Of a stretch of 48,626 bases of DNA, positions 30,967-39,907 are shown in pieces (the stretch's first letter is position 1; each line of letters starts with the position of its first letter). Source of the DNA: Thiomonas intermedia (GTDB taxonomy: Bacteria; Pseudomonadota; Gammaproteobacteria; Burkholderiales; Burkholderiaceae_C). The stretch is from NCBI GenBank assembly GCA_022730375.1, contig DZDA01000008.1:1-48626 (forward strand). Reading direction: 5' to 3'. Position numbers and translations under genes: made by a program. Below the pieces are notes generated by a model that had not been told where the DNA came from, did no database searches, and saw nothing but the letters and a program-made list of their open reading frames with translations.

Positions 30967-31395
30967 TCACAACACAATGTCGCGCACGGCGTCGGGCATG
31001 CCTGCCTCGACCACCGCAGCCTCTTGCGCCTGATGTTTGACGCGATCCCAGATTTCGAAGTGACGTCCCATGCCGATGAGATCGACCTCGCGCTCCAGAC
31101 CGACGGCCTGACGCAATTCGGGCGAAATCAGCACGCGCCCGGTGCCGTCCATTTCGGTTTCGGTGGCGTGACCGAGATAGATGCGCTTCCAGCCCTGCGC
31201 CGACATGGGCAACTGCATCACCCGGTCGCGAAAACTCGTCCACTCATCGTCGGAAAACATCAGCAGACAGCCGTCGGGGCTCTTGGTCAGCGTGAGCCGC
31301 CCCTGCGAGCGAGCCATCAGCAGATCACGATGCCGGGCAGGCACGGTCATTCGACCTTTGCCGTCCAGAGTGAGTGCCGAAATGCCAATAAACAT
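30967..31395 (-). CDS. mraZ: Transcriptional regulator MraZ
   Basis: A DNA-binding regulator of the AbrB/MraZ fold that represses its own operon in E. coli. The 142-residue product has two SpoVT-AbrB-like halves: MFIGISALTLDGKGRMTVP, and the second with MDGTGRVLISPELRQAVGL containing the conserved DxxGR. I start at ATG 31395, matching family members. Its likely operator (31450-31489) lies upstream, overlapping the -10 element. Confidence 0.95.
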   Translation of the reverse strand: MFIGISALTLDGKGRMTVPARHRDLLMARSQGRLTLTKSPDGCLLMFSDDEWTSFRDRVMQLPMSAQGWKRIYLGHATETEMDGTGRVLISPELRQAVGLEREVDLIGMGRHFEIWDRVKHQAQEAAVVEAGMPDAVRDIVL

Positions 31396-31449
31396 GAAGT
31401 CGCCCGCGGTTGCAGTGCCCGAGTGGTGGGCCTTGAATCGCGCAGAGCC

Positions 31450-31489
31450 CTGCACAATTCCCCACTTTTCTGCACTATTCGCCACTTTA
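31450..31489 (-). promoter_or_regulatory. Probable MraZ operator: two 20-bp tandem repeats
   Basis: On the minus strand two 20-bp units, each starting AAAGTGG, stand head to tail with 17 of 20 positions identical. Within them GTG recurs every 10 bp (GTGGC, GTGCA, GTGGG, GTGCA). Known MraZ sites are short GTG-containing repeats with one-helical-turn spacing, so autoregulation is a fair inference. The last bases coincide with the -10 element of the promoter. Confidence 0.75.
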
Positions 31490-31513
31490 GGGGATGGCGA
31501 TATCTGCGGTCAA
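31484..31513 (-). promoter_or_regulatory. Candidate promoter of the dcw cluster (Pmra)
   Basis: TTGACC (31513-31508) is separated by 18 bases from TAAAGT (31489-31484) on the minus strand, a good sigma-70 match. It lies about 90 bases upstream of mraZ and overlaps the MraZ repeats, which is consistent with repression by blocking RNA polymerase. Confidence 0.6.
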
Positions 31514-31641
31514 GTCTGAAACCCTGAAATTTCTTTTACAAAACAAGGACTTAGATACTGTTTATGAAACCAGTAAATAAGCATGTTTCTTATAAAAATG
31601 AACAATTTAGAGTCAGCCTTGAATGTACTTTCTAGAAATTG

Positions 31642-31657
31642 AAGCGCATCTGCGCTT
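31642..31657 (-). terminator. Possible terminator downstream of RNase P RNA
   Basis: AAGCGCA and TGCGCTT form a perfect 7-bp stem with a 2-base loop, followed on the minus strand by CAATTTC. The stem is good but the T tract weak. It lies about 65 bases past the rnpB 3' end, in a mostly AT-rich stretch (about 31513-31640) that also carries the upstream part of the mra promoter region and no gene. Confidence 0.35.
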
Positions 31658-31721
31658 TGACGGATGACGGGCAACACCCCTCCGTACCCGGTCTGGGTTG
31701 TAAAAAACTGAGGGGAAAAGT

Positions 31722-32066
31722 GCGAAGCGGGGCTATAAGCCGGATTCTGTGCAGCGCGGGCTTGCGCCCGCACCGTGGCAGCCATTCCTCTAGGCTGGAC
31801 ATTGCTGCCCAACTCGTGCCACCTACCCGCAGACTCGCGCGGGCCGCGCTGTGCCAGCGTTGCCGCTGGCGCGTCTGCCTATTTGGTGTTGCTCCGGATG
31901 GAGGTTGCCGCGTTTCACGTCCACGCCGGTTGCCCGGCGTTTACTCGTCTCTGTGGCCCTGTTCGTCACGTCACCGTGCACGGCCGTTAGCCGTCATCCC
32001 GCCCTATGGAGTCCGGACCTTCCTCGATGCGCCTGAAGCGCACCGCGACTGCCCACCCCACTTCGC
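31722..32066 (-). ncRNA. rnpB: RNase P RNA (type A)
   Basis: The catalytic RNA that matures tRNA 5' ends. Minus-strand hallmarks: GGCAGTCGCGG near the 5' end, GAGGAAGGTCCGGACTCCAT (the conserved CR-I region), and the 3' segment CAGAATCCGGCTTATAG. The terminal helix is formed by GCGAAG...GGGG at the 5' end with CCCCGCTTCGC at the 3' end, which fixes the approximate limits. At about 345 nt it is a little shorter than the E. coli RNA (377). Confidence 0.93.
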
Positions 32067-32073
32067 AGACCGC

Positions 32074-32079
32074 ATTATG
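32074..32079 (-). promoter_or_regulatory. Candidate -10 element for rnpB
   Basis: CATAAT on the minus strand lies 7 bases upstream of the inferred RNase P RNA 5' end, the expected distance for a -10 hexamer. No convincing -35 is seen. Confidence 0.4.
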
Positions 32080-32197
32080 CGCGGCTTCCGTGAGCGCCCC
32101 ATGGAGCGCAAGCCCATTTGCGCACTGCACCGCGCGGCGTCAACCCGCAGCGCCGGACCTCGCCCAAGACCTTGATCAGAAACAATGTCCCAACGCA

Positions 32198-32228
32198 TTC
32201 ACAAGACTAGATTCATCGCCTTTATAAT
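32198..32228 (+). promoter_or_regulatory. Candidate promoter of the metallo-beta-lactamase-fold gene
   Basis: A perfect TATAAT (32223-32228) lies 27 bases before the GTG start. The best -35 is TTCACA at 32198-32203 with a long 19-base spacer. Transcription would diverge from rnpB. Confidence 0.5.
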
Positions 32229-32254
32229 CCTTGTACTGCGCAAGAGAGGCTTTT

Positions 32255-33046
32255 GTGGCGACAGAACTTTTCAACAACGGCAAGCACCTGTGCCTGATGT
32301 TCAGCGACCTGGTCGAGGAGGACGGGGATGCGGTGCAGGCCAACCAGTTTCTGCTCATTGATCATGGCCAGGGCGCCATCATCGATCCGGGCGGGAACAT
32401 GACCTTCAACGAGCTCACGCTCACCATGCGCAAATACATGGCGCCGCAAGACCTGCACTACCTGCTGGCTTCGCATGCCGATCCGGACATCATCGCCTCG
32501 CTGGATCGCTGGATGACCGCCTCGAAGGCCGAGTTGGTGATCTCGCGGCTCTGGGCGCGCTTCGCCCCGCACTTCTGCAAGCTGGGCAAAACCGACAAGC
32601 GCATCATCTCCGTGCCCGATGCGGGCGGCACGCTGCGCCTGGGCCAGAGCGACCTGATTTTGTTGCCCGCGCATTTCATGCATGCGGAGGGCAATTTCCA
32701 GTTCTACGACCCGGTCAGCAAAATTCTGTTCTCCGGTGACCTGGGCGTGTCTATGGTCAGCGGCGCGCAAGCTGCGCGTCCCGTCACCGATCTGGCCGAG
32801 GCCCTGCCGCAGATGGAAGCGTTTCACCGCCGCTATATGGTGTCGAACAAGATCCTGCGCTACTGGGCGGCGATGGTGCGCGGCCTCGACATCGACATGA
32901 TCGTGCCGCAGCACGGCGCGCCGATCAAGGGCAAGCACGCCGTGGCGCAATTCATCAACTGGGCCGAAAACCTGAGTTGCGGCATCGATCTGATGACCAC
33001 GAACAACTACCGGGTGCCCGATCTGCCGATTCCGCTGGCCGGATAG
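32255..33046 (+). CDS. Metallo-beta-lactamase-fold protein, diiron (ODP/flavodiiron-like) type
   Basis: The 263-residue product resembles the diiron domain of flavodiiron proteins. Likely metal ligands are H74, D76 and D78 (SHADPD), H140 or H143 (PAHFMH), D162 (FSGDLG) and H220 (VPQHGAPI). The usual second histidine after D78 is replaced by isoleucine. There is no flavodoxin domain, so it cannot be a complete flavodiiron reductase; it may sense or reduce O2, NO or peroxide with a partner. GTG 32255 has AGAGAGG upstream. The gene stands alone between rnpB and pyrC. Confidence 0.75.
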   Translation: MATELFNNGKHLCLMFSDLVEEDGDAVQANQFLLIDHGQGAIIDPGGNMTFNELTLTMRKYMAPQDLHYLLASHADPDIIASLDRWMTASKAELVISRLWARFAPHFCKLGKTDKRIISVPDAGGTLRLGQSDLILLPAHFMHAEGNFQFYDPVSKILFSGDLGVSMVSGAQAARPVTDLAEALPQMEAFHRRYMVSNKILRYWAAMVRGLDIDMIVPQHGAPIKGKHAVAQFINWAENLSCGIDLMTTNNYRVPDLPIPLAG

Positions 33047-33089
33047 TCCGCACAAAGCGAGATCAGACCCGGGGTCAAACTTCGCGGAG

Positions 33090-34160
33090 TCAAACTTTGA
33101 TCTGCACCTGCCACGCCATCGCCTCGCCCGCGTGCAGGGGCACGATGTCGGCGTCGGCATAGGGCAGCGTGTCGGGCACCTGCCAGCGCCGGCGTTCCAG
33201 GGTGATCGAGCCCGTATTGCGCGGCAAACCGTAGAACGCCGCGCCGAAACGGCTGGCGAAATCGTCGAGTCGGTGCAAGGCATTGCGCTGCTCGAACGCC
33301 GCGCAGTACAACTCCAGCGCGTTGGCCGCCGTGAAGCAACCGGCGCAGCCGCAGGCCGTTTCTTTGGTGTTGCGCGCATGCGGCGCGGAGTCGGTGCCGA
33401 GGAAGAAACGGTCGTCTCCGCTCGTGGCGACATCGAGCAGGGCCTGGCGGTGGGTCTCGCGCTTGAGCACGGGCAGGCAGTAGTAATGGGGCCGCATGCC
33501 GCCTTTGAACATGGCATTGCGGTTGTGCAGCAGATGATGCGCCGTGAGGGTTGCGGCCAAAAGGGGCGCGCCCTGGGCATCCCGGTCGTGCGCCTCTTGA
33601 ATGAACGCGGCGGCCTGGGCCGTGGTGATGTGCTCCAGCACGATCTTGAGCTCGGGAAAAGCGCGACGCAGTGCGATGAGATGCCGCTCGATGAACACCG
33701 CCTCGCGGTCGAACACATCCACCTCGGGGTCGGTCACTTCGCCGTGAATCAGCAGGGGCATGCCGACCCGCTGCATCGCGTCGAGCGCCGGATAGATGCG
33801 CTTGAGTTCGGTCACTCCGCTGTCTGAATTGGTCGTTGCGCCCGCCGGGTAGAGCTTGAATGCATGCACCACGCCGCTGTTCTTTGCCTCGATCACCATC
33901 GCCGGGGTGGTGTCGTCGGTGAGATAGAGCGTCATCAGCGGGGTGAAATCGCTGCCCTCGGGCAAGGCGGCCACGATGCGTGCGCGGTAGTCCAGAGCCT
34001 GCTGCAGATACACCACGGGCGGTTTGAGATTGGGCATGACGATGGCCCGGGCGAATTGCCGTGCCGTCCAGGGCAGCGCATCACGCATGGCGGCGCCATC
34101 ACGCAGATGCAGGTGAAAATCGTCGGGGCGGGTGAGGGTGAGCGTCTGGTTCGAGGTCAT
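33090..34160 (-). CDS. pyrC: Dihydroorotase PyrC
   Basis: Cyclises carbamoyl-aspartate to dihydroorotate in pyrimidine synthesis. The 356-residue product is of the class II type: [10 protein letters not shown] (H16, H18), [16 protein letters not shown] with the lysine that is carbamylated, LLIHGEV, LEHITT and FLGTDSAPH with the catalytic aspartate. I start at ATG 34160; an in-frame ATG ten codons upstream (34190) cannot be excluded, and neither has a clear ribosome-binding site. Confidence 0.95.
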   Translation of the reverse strand: MTSNQTLTLTRPDDFHLHLRDGAAMRDALPWTARQFARAIVMPNLKPPVVYLQQALDYRARIVAALPEGSDFTPLMTLYLTDDTTPAMVIEAKNSGVVHAFKLYPAGATTNSDSGVTELKRIYPALDAMQRVGMPLLIHGEVTDPEVDVFDREAVFIERHLIALRRAFPELKIVLEHITTAQAAAFIQEAHDRDAQGAPLLAATLTAHHLLHNRNAMFKGGMRPHYYCLPVLKRETHRQALLDVATSGDDRFFLGTDSAPHARNTKETACGCAGCFTAANALELYCAAFEQRNALHRLDDFASRFGAAFYGLPRNTGSITLERRRWQVPDTLPYADADIVPLHAGEAMAWQVQIKV

Positions 34161-34216
34161 GTCGGGTGGCGAAAACAACAACGCCGACATGCTACGCCCG
34201 CACCGTTCACCCCCTC

Positions 34217-34999
34217 TCAGTGCTGCAGGATTTTGGCCAGGAAATGCGCGGCGCGCTCGCTGCGCTGCTCTGTCGTCGAGAAAAACTGCGTCGTCGGGCA
34301 ATCTTCCACCACGCGCCCCGCATCCATGAACACCACGCGGTGCGACACCTTGCGCGCAAAGCCCATTTCGTGCGTGACCACCATCATGGTCATGCCCTCC
34401 TCGGCGAGCTTGACCATGACATCGAGCACTTCGCCCACCATCTCCGGATCGAGCGCCGAAGTCGGCTCATCGAACAGCATGGCAATCGGGTCCATCGCCA
34501 GCGCGCGCGCTATGGCCACACGCTGCTGCTGTCCGCCAGAGAGTTGGCCGGGGAATTTGTCCTTGTGCATCGAAAGACCCACGCGGTCGAGGTAGAGCAG
34601 GCCCTTCTCGCGCGCCTCAGCCTTGCTGCGCCCGAGCACCTTGATCTGCGCGAGCGTGAGGTTGTCGGTCACCGTCAGGTGCGGAAACAACTCAAAGTGC
34701 TGAAACACCATGCCCACGCGCGCGCGCAGCTTGGGCAGATTGGTTTTGGGGTCGGCGATCGAGGTACCGTCCACCACCACGTCGCCCTTCTGAAAGGGTT
34801 CGAGCGCGTTGACGCACTTGATCAGCGTGGACTTGCCCGAGCCCGACGGCCCGCACACCACCACCACTTCGCCGCGCGCAATCTGCGTGGAACAGTCGGT
34901 GAGCACCTGGAAGTCGCCGTACCACTTGCTGATCTGGCGAATATCGATCATTGGCGCTCTAACGCCCTGGGCAGAATTCTGGGTCATGGAACGATCCAT
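34217..34999 (-). CDS. gltL: Polar amino acid ABC transporter, ATP-binding protein (GltL-like)
   Basis: The nucleotide-binding subunit of a glutamate/aspartate-type importer. The product has Walker [25 protein letters not shown] (signature), Walker [12 protein letters not shown] and the H-loop THEMGFA. Family members usually begin [12 protein letters not shown], which would start at ATG 34951; the longer frame from 34999 is given because no start has a clear ribosome-binding site. It is the last gene of gltI-J-K-L. Confidence 0.93.
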   Translation of the reverse strand: MDRSMTQNSAQGVRAPMIDIRQISKWYGDFQVLTDCSTQIARGEVVVVCGPSGSGKSTLIKCVNALEPFQKGDVVVDGTSIADPKTNLPKLRARVGMVFQHFELFPHLTVTDNLTLAQIKVLGRSKAEAREKGLLYLDRVGLSMHKDKFPGQLSGGQQQRVAIARALAMDPIAMLFDEPTSALDPEMVGEVLDVMVKLAEEGMTMMVVTHEMGFARKVSHRVVFMDAGRVVEDCPTTQFFSTTEQRSERAAHFLAKILQH

Positions 35000-35016
35000 T
35001 GAAATGGCTTATCGCA

Positions 35017-35703
35017 TTACTGCACGATGGCGATGCGCTGATGCAGGCGCTTGACGCCTTGCGACAGCAGGAGACTCAGCACGAAATACACCACGGCCAC
35101 CAGGGTGTACATCTCCACCACGCGGCTGTCGCGCTGCGCGATTTTCATGGCGGCGCCGACGAAGTCGGTGACATTGAGCAGCGCCACCAGCGACACGTCC
35201 TGGAACAGCACGATGGTCTGGGTGAGCAGCACCGGCAACATATTGCGCAGCGCCTGCGGCAGGATGATCAGCCGCATCGACTGCGCGTAGGTCAGGCCCA
35301 GCGCATAGGCCGCGCCGAGCTGTCCTTTGGGAATGCTCTGGATGCCCGCGCGCACGATCTCCGCGAAATACGCCGCCTCGAACAGAATGAAGGTGAAATA
35401 GGCCGAACGCTCCGCCCCGATCTTGGGCGGATAGTCCGATCCGGTGATCGACTGCAACATCACCGGCGCCAGGAAGTAGAACCAGAAAATCACCAGCAGC
35501 AGCGGAATCGAGCGCATCAGATTGATATAGCCCGCCGCCAGCAGGGACAGCCACTTCAGGTGGGACAGCCGCGCCAGCGCCAGCAGAATGCCCAGCAACG
35601 TACCGCCGGTGGCCGCCACCACGGTGAGTTGGAGGGTGTAGGTCAGCCCCTTGAGCAGAAAGGGCAGCACCGAGACGATGGAGCCAAAGTCAAAATCGCC
35701 CAT
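35017..35703 (-). CDS. gltK: Amino acid ABC transporter permease (GltK-like)
   Basis: One of two membrane subunits of the importer. The 228-residue protein has about five hydrophobic helices and the EAA loop with ALGLTYAQSMRLIILPQALRNMLP. ATG 35703 overlaps the gltJ stop by one base. Pairing with gltJ is the norm for the HisM/GltJK family. Confidence 0.93.
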   Translation of the reverse strand: MGDFDFGSIVSVLPFLLKGLTYTLQLTVVAATGGTLLGILLALARLSHLKWLSLLAAGYINLMRSIPLLLVIFWFYFLAPVMLQSITGSDYPPKIGAERSAYFTFILFEAAYFAEIVRAGIQSIPKGQLGAAYALGLTYAQSMRLIILPQALRNMLPVLLTQTIVLFQDVSLVALLNVTDFVGAAMKIAQRDSRVVEMYTLVAVVYFVLSLLLSQGVKRLHQRIAIVQ

Positions 35704-36431
35704 CACTTGCTCCCGCCCAAATAGCCCGGCACCGCCGTGGCGCGCTCCACCCACGCCATGATGCGGTTGATGGAAAACGCCACCGCGACATACAGCACCG
35801 TGGCCGCGCCGAAGGCCGCGAAGTAGCGGAAGGTCATCTCTCCCATCTCGCGAGTGCGGAAAAACAGTTCAGTCAGGCCGATGGAGTAGGCGACGGCCGA
35901 ATTCTTCACCAGGTTCATCGACTCGGAGGTGAGCGGCGGAATGATGATGCGGTACGCCATGGGCAGCAGCACGTAGCGGTAGGTCTGCGTCGGCGTCAGC
36001 CCCAGCGCCAGACCGGCGAAAGTCTGCCCGCGCGGCAGCGACTGAATGCCCGACTTGACCTGCTCGGCAATGCGCGCTGCGGTGAACAGCCCGAGGCAAA
36101 CCACGGCCGTGAGAATCTGGAAGGTGCCCGGATCAACCGCGTTGGCAAAACGCTTGAGCGGCGGAATCACGCTGGGCAGCACGAAATACCAGAGAAAAAA
36201 CTGCACCAGAAGGGGAATGTTGCGGAACAGTTCCACATAGCCGTTGCCCAGCGTCACCCAAAAGCGGTGCTTGGTAGTGCGCACCACCCCCAGCACCGAG
36301 CCGAGCACCATGGCGATCACCCAGGCGCAGACCACCAGCAACAGGGTGTATTCCAGCCCGGAGAGCAGCGACATGCCCCAGGTGGTGTCGCCGTCCGGCG
36401 TGTCTTCCAGAAAAATTCCTAGCCCCAGCAT
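35703..36431 (-). CDS. gltJ: Amino acid ABC transporter permease (GltJ-like)
   Basis: The first permease subunit. The 242-residue protein has ELFRNIPLLVQFFLWYFVLP and the EAA-type loop LALGLTPTQTYRYVLLPMAYRIIIPP. A terminator-like hairpin lies between gltI and this gene, which may lower permease expression relative to the binding protein. Confidence 0.93.
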   Translation of the reverse strand: MLGLGIFLEDTPDGDTTWGMSLLSGLEYTLLLVVCAWVIAMVLGSVLGVVRTTKHRFWVTLGNGYVELFRNIPLLVQFFLWYFVLPSVIPPLKRFANAVDPGTFQILTAVVCLGLFTAARIAEQVKSGIQSLPRGQTFAGLALGLTPTQTYRYVLLPMAYRIIIPPLTSESMNLVKNSAVAYSIGLTELFFRTREMGEMTFRYFAAFGAATVLYVAVAFSINRIMAWVERATAVPGYLGGSK

Positions 36432-36466
36432 GTCAGCCCCTCGTCTGCCCGCGTCATCTCACCATG

Positions 36467-36493
36467 GAAAAAAGCCGGCAAAGCTGCCGGCTT
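36467..36493 (-). terminator. Rho-independent terminator between gltI and gltJ
   Basis: On the minus strand AAGCCGGCA and TGCCGGCTT form a perfect 9-bp stem with loop GCTT, followed by a run of T (36473-36467). It stands between gltI (ends 36518) and gltJ (starts 36431). Partial termination here would give more binding protein than permease. Confidence 0.85.
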
Positions 36494-36517
36494 GGTTCCT
36501 TGCCAACCTGGCGCCGC

Positions 36518-37411
36518 TTATTCGACGCCCTTGTCGTTCGGGTGGGCGAAGGCTTCTTTGATCGCGGGGGTTTCCGGGAAGTTCAGGTTGATGCCCTTGG
36601 GCGGAATCGGGCTGGTGAACCACTTGGCGTAGATCTTGTTGATCTCGCCCGAGGTCATCACGGCGCCGACGGTCTTGTCGACCAGCGCCTTGAACTGCGG
36701 ATCATCCTTGCGCAGCATCATGCTGTAAGGCTCTTGGCGCAGCGAACCGGGCAGGATTTTGTAGGCCGCCGGATCCTTGGAGTTGGCGATCTGACCCGCC
36801 AACAGAATGTCGTCCATCACGAACGCGGATGCCCGGCCATCGGCCATCAGCAGGAAGCTCTCGGCGTGATCCTTGCCGTAGATTTCCTTGAATTCCATGT
36901 CCTTGGTCTTTTCGTACTTTTTCAACAGCGGCACTGCGGTCGTGCCCGATGTGGTGACGATGGTCTTGCCAGCCAGTTGCGCAAAATCGCTGATGCCCGA
37001 ATCTTTCTTCACCGCGGCGGTCACGTTGATGACGAAGTAGGTCGGCCCGAAAGACACCTGCTTCTGACGCGCGACCGAATTGGTGGTGGAGCCGCACTCC
37101 AGGTCGATGGTGCCGTTTTCGAGCAGGGGAATGCGGTTGCTCGACGTGACCGGGGCGTAGTTCACTTTCAGGCCGGGCATTTTCAGGTCGGCCTTGACGG
37201 CGTCGACCACCTTGCCGCACAGCTCCATCGCATAGCCGATGGGTTTGCCGTTGTTGTCGAGGTAGGAAAAGGGAATCGACGACTCGCGGTAACCGACGGT
37301 GATGCTGTTGGTTTCCTTCACTTTTTTCAGCGTGCCGGTGAACTCGGCCGCCTGGGCGCAAGACATTGCTGCCGCAGCCAGAATGGTCAAACCAAACAGT
37401 TTTTTGATCAT
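36518..37411 (-). CDS. gltI: Glutamate/aspartate periplasmic binding protein (GltI-like)
   Basis: The periplasmic substrate-binding protein of the importer. The 297-residue product has a signal peptide (MIKKLFGLTILAAAAMSCAQA, cleavage about residue 21-22), the family-3 binding-protein features ITVGYRESSIPFSY and CGSTTNSVARQKQVSF, and a C-terminal part with INKIYAKWF. Substrate is inferred from family resemblance. A GGAG ribosome-binding site and a -35/-10 pair lie upstream. Confidence 0.93.
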   Translation of the reverse strand: MIKKLFGLTILAAAAMSCAQAAEFTGTLKKVKETNSITVGYRESSIPFSYLDNNGKPIGYAMELCGKVVDAVKADLKMPGLKVNYAPVTSSNRIPLLENGTIDLECGSTTNSVARQKQVSFGPTYFVINVTAAVKKDSGISDFAQLAGKTIVTTSGTTAVPLLKKYEKTKDMEFKEIYGKDHAESFLLMADGRASAFVMDDILLAGQIANSKDPAAYKILPGSLRQEPYSMMLRKDDPQFKALVDKTVGAVMTSGEINKIYAKWFTSPIPPKGINLNFPETPAIKEAFAHPNDKGVE

Positions 37412-37454
37412 GCGAATCTCCGTGAATGTAGGAATGAGGTGAACGAATCGTACA

Positions 37455-37482
37455 AGTGTAACCGTGGGTCACAATTGCGCAA
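37455..37482 (-). promoter_or_regulatory. Candidate gltI promoter
   Basis: TTGCGC (37482-37477) and TACACT (37460-37455) are 16 bases apart on the minus strand, about 45 bases before gltI. The match is moderate. Confidence 0.4.
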
Positions 37483-37509
37483 TAGGTGGATGCAAACTCC
37501 GTTCCAGCA

Positions 37510-39348
37510 TCAGGCCATCGCCACAGACTCTCCAGGGTGAGCCGCCATATCCTGCTGCAGACTCCACATGCGGGCGTAGAGGCCGCGCGCCTGCAGCAGT
37601 TGCGCATGGGCGCCGCGTTCGACCACGCGCCCGCTTTCCACCACCAGAATCTGATGCGCATCGACCACGGTGGACAGGCGGTGAGCAATCACGATCGCGG
37701 TGCGGTCGCGCGAGGCCGCGCGTATTTCCGCCTGAATCGCCTTTTCATTGTGCGAATCAAGTTGCGAGGTGGCTTCGTCGAAGATCAGGATGGGCGGATT
37801 TTTCAGCAGGGCACGGGCGATGGCCACGCGCTGCTTCTCCCCGCCGGACAACTTGAGGCCGCGCTCGCCCACCTGCGTTTCGTAGCCTTGGGGCGTGCTG
37901 GCGATGAAGTCGTGAATATGCGCGGCGCGCGCCACCGCCTCCACCTCGGCCGCGCTGGCGCCGGGTTTGCCGTAGGCGATGTTGTAGCCAATGGTGTCGT
38001 TGAACAGCACCGTGTCCTGCGGCACGATGCCGATGGCACGGCGCACGCTGGCTTGCGTGACTTGGGCGATGTCCTGGCCGTCGATCAGAATGCGTCCGGA
38101 CTGCGGCGCATAAAAGCGAAACAACAGACGCGCCAACGTGGATTTTCCTGCGCCGGAAGGGCCGACGATGGCCACTGTTTCTCCGGCGGGCACGGTGAAG
38201 TCCAGCCCATCGAGAATGGCGCGGTCCGGGCCGTAGCCAAAGCGCACATTCTCGAAACGGACTTCGCCCCGGCCGACCTGCAAAGCCAGCGCTTGCGGCG
38301 GGTCCTTGATTTCCTGGTGCTCTTCCAGAATGGTGAACATGCGCTCCAGATCAGTGGTGGACTGGCGGATCTCGCGGTAGATCACGCCCAGAAAACTCAG
38401 CGGCGCGTAGAGCTGCAGCATGAAAGCGTTGACCAGGACCAGATCGCCCAGATTCATGCTGCCATTGACGACGCCGACGGTCGCCCGCCAGACCAGCAGG
38501 GTCACGGCGGCTGCGATGATCAGGCTCTGCCCAAGGTTGAGCAGCGACAGCGAGTTCTGCGACTTGATGGCCGCGTGCATCCAGCCTCTGAGGTTGTCGT
38601 CGTAGCGAGTCGACTCCAGCGCCTCATTGCCGAACATTTTCACCGTCTCATAATTCAGCAGCGCATCGATGGCGCGCTGGTTGGCGCGCGAATCCTGCGT
38701 GTTCATTTCGCGGCGCAGCTGCGTGCGCCATTCGGTCACGGTGACGGTGAACGCCACATACAGCACCAGCGCCACCAGCGCGATGCCGGCGAACCAGATG
38801 TCGTACTTGACCAGCAGAATGCCGATGACCAGCGCCATTTCCACCAAGGTGGGCAGAATGCTGTAGAGCGTGAACGAAACCAGGCTGGAAATGGCCCGCG
38901 TGCCGCGCTCCATGTCGCGCGACATACCGCCCGTCTGACGCTCCAGGTGATAGCGCATGCTCAGACTGAACAGATGGTCGAACACCTGCAGCGCGATCTT
39001 GCGCACCGCGCCCTGCGTCACGCGCGAAAACACCACCTCGCGCAACTCGGTAAACAGCGACACGCTCAGACGAAGCAGGCCATAGGCCACCAGCAGCGCC
39101 ACCGGCACCACGAGCACCGCACGCGGATCGCCCGGCTTGAGATCGAGCGCATTGACGATGTCCTTGAGCACGATGGGCACGCCCACGTTCGACACCTTGG
39201 CGGCGATCATCATCGCCAGCGCCAACAACACCCGGCCGCGGTATTCCCACAGATAGGGCCAGAGCGCGGAAACCACCGCCCAGCGCGAACGCGCTGCCGT
39301 GGCATGGGAGGACGGCTCGGGCAATGCAGAAGAGGATCGGGCGTGCAT
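37510..39348 (-). CDS. ABC exporter of the Atm1/HMT1 (ABCB7-like) family
   Basis: A half-transporter with fused membrane and ATPase domains. The 612-residue product has about six hydrophobic helices in residues 30-330, ERQTGGMSRDMERGTRAIS and NYETVKMFGNE (a signature of the Atm1/HMT1 group), then Walker [25 protein letters not shown] and ILIFDEATSQLD. Family members export glutathione-metal or sulfur compounds. The gene runs in the same direction as gltI but has its own spacing. The exact substrate is unknown. Confidence 0.9.
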   Translation of the reverse strand: MHARSSSALPEPSSHATAARSRWAVVSALWPYLWEYRGRVLLALAMMIAAKVSNVGVPIVLKDIVNALDLKPGDPRAVLVVPVALLVAYGLLRLSVSLFTELREVVFSRVTQGAVRKIALQVFDHLFSLSMRYHLERQTGGMSRDMERGTRAISSLVSFTLYSILPTLVEMALVIGILLVKYDIWFAGIALVALVLYVAFTVTVTEWRTQLRREMNTQDSRANQRAIDALLNYETVKMFGNEALESTRYDDNLRGWMHAAIKSQNSLSLLNLGQSLIIAAAVTLLVWRATVGVVNGSMNLGDLVLVNAFMLQLYAPLSFLGVIYREIRQSTTDLERMFTILEEHQEIKDPPQALALQVGRGEVRFENVRFGYGPDRAILDGLDFTVPAGETVAIVGPSGAGKSTLARLLFRFYAPQSGRILIDGQDIAQVTQASVRRAIGIVPQDTVLFNDTIGYNIAYGKPGASAAEVEAVARAAHIHDFIASTPQGYETQVGERGLKLSGGEKQRVAIARALLKNPPILIFDEATSQLDSHNEKAIQAEIRAASRDRTAIVIAHRLSTVVDAHQILVVESGRVVERGAHAQLLQARGLYARMWSLQQDMAAHPGESVAMA

Positions 39349-39489
39349 GGACTAACAGGATTTGGCCAATATGGGCCGATGAACTATCTGGGCGGCGCAG
39401 AGCAGCGTGGGGCACGAAGATCGTGAGCAGCCCCTAAACTTCGCAGCCTGATTATCCGCGCCGCAACGGCGCCCTGCTTGGAGCCCTTC

Positions 39490-39882
39490 ATGACCACCGA
39501 CCCTCAACTCCCCGACCGTGCACCCACGCTGCGTACCCAGGCCCGACCTGCCGACGTGAACATGCACGGCGATATTTTCGGGGGCTGGATCATGGCGCAA
39601 GTCGACATCGCCGGGGGCATCACCGCAGCCTGGCGTGCCAAAGGTCGGGTCGCCACGGTGGCGGTGAAAGAGTTTCTGTTCAAGCAGCCGGTGCTGGTGG
39701 GCGACGTGCTGTCGTTTTTCACCGAAATCGACCATGTGGGCCACACTTCGGTCACCGTGCGGGTAGAGGTCTACGCCCAGCGCACGCCATCGAACATCGA
39801 AGTCGTCAAGGTGACCGAGGCGCTGCTGACCTATGTCGCCGTGGGTGCAGACCGCCGTCCCCGACCGGTCGACCAGCCGTAA
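39490..39882 (+). CDS. Acyl-CoA thioesterase, YciA-like hotdog protein
   Basis: Hydrolyses acyl-CoA to free acid and CoA. The 130-residue product has the hotdog-helix sequence NMHGDIFGGWIMAQVDIAGG, characteristic of YciA/Acot-type thioesterases, and VKEFLFKQPVLVGD. I start at ATG 39490, seven bases after GGAG; an upstream TTG at 39478 is less likely. The gene is divergent from the ABC exporter and convergent with rplY. Confidence 0.9.
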   Translation: MTTDPQLPDRAPTLRTQARPADVNMHGDIFGGWIMAQVDIAGGITAAWRAKGRVATVAVKEFLFKQPVLVGDVLSFFTEIDHVGHTSVTVRVEVYAQRTPSNIEVVKVTEALLTYVAVGADRRPRPVDQP

Positions 39883-39907
39883 TCGCCCGAAGTCTCACCG
39901 CGATTCC

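Noticed and set aside
31510-31812. 100-codon minus-strand frame over the mra promoter region and rnpB 3' end
   Set aside because: It overlaps the RNase P RNA gene and an AT-rich promoter region; the translation matches nothing known to me.
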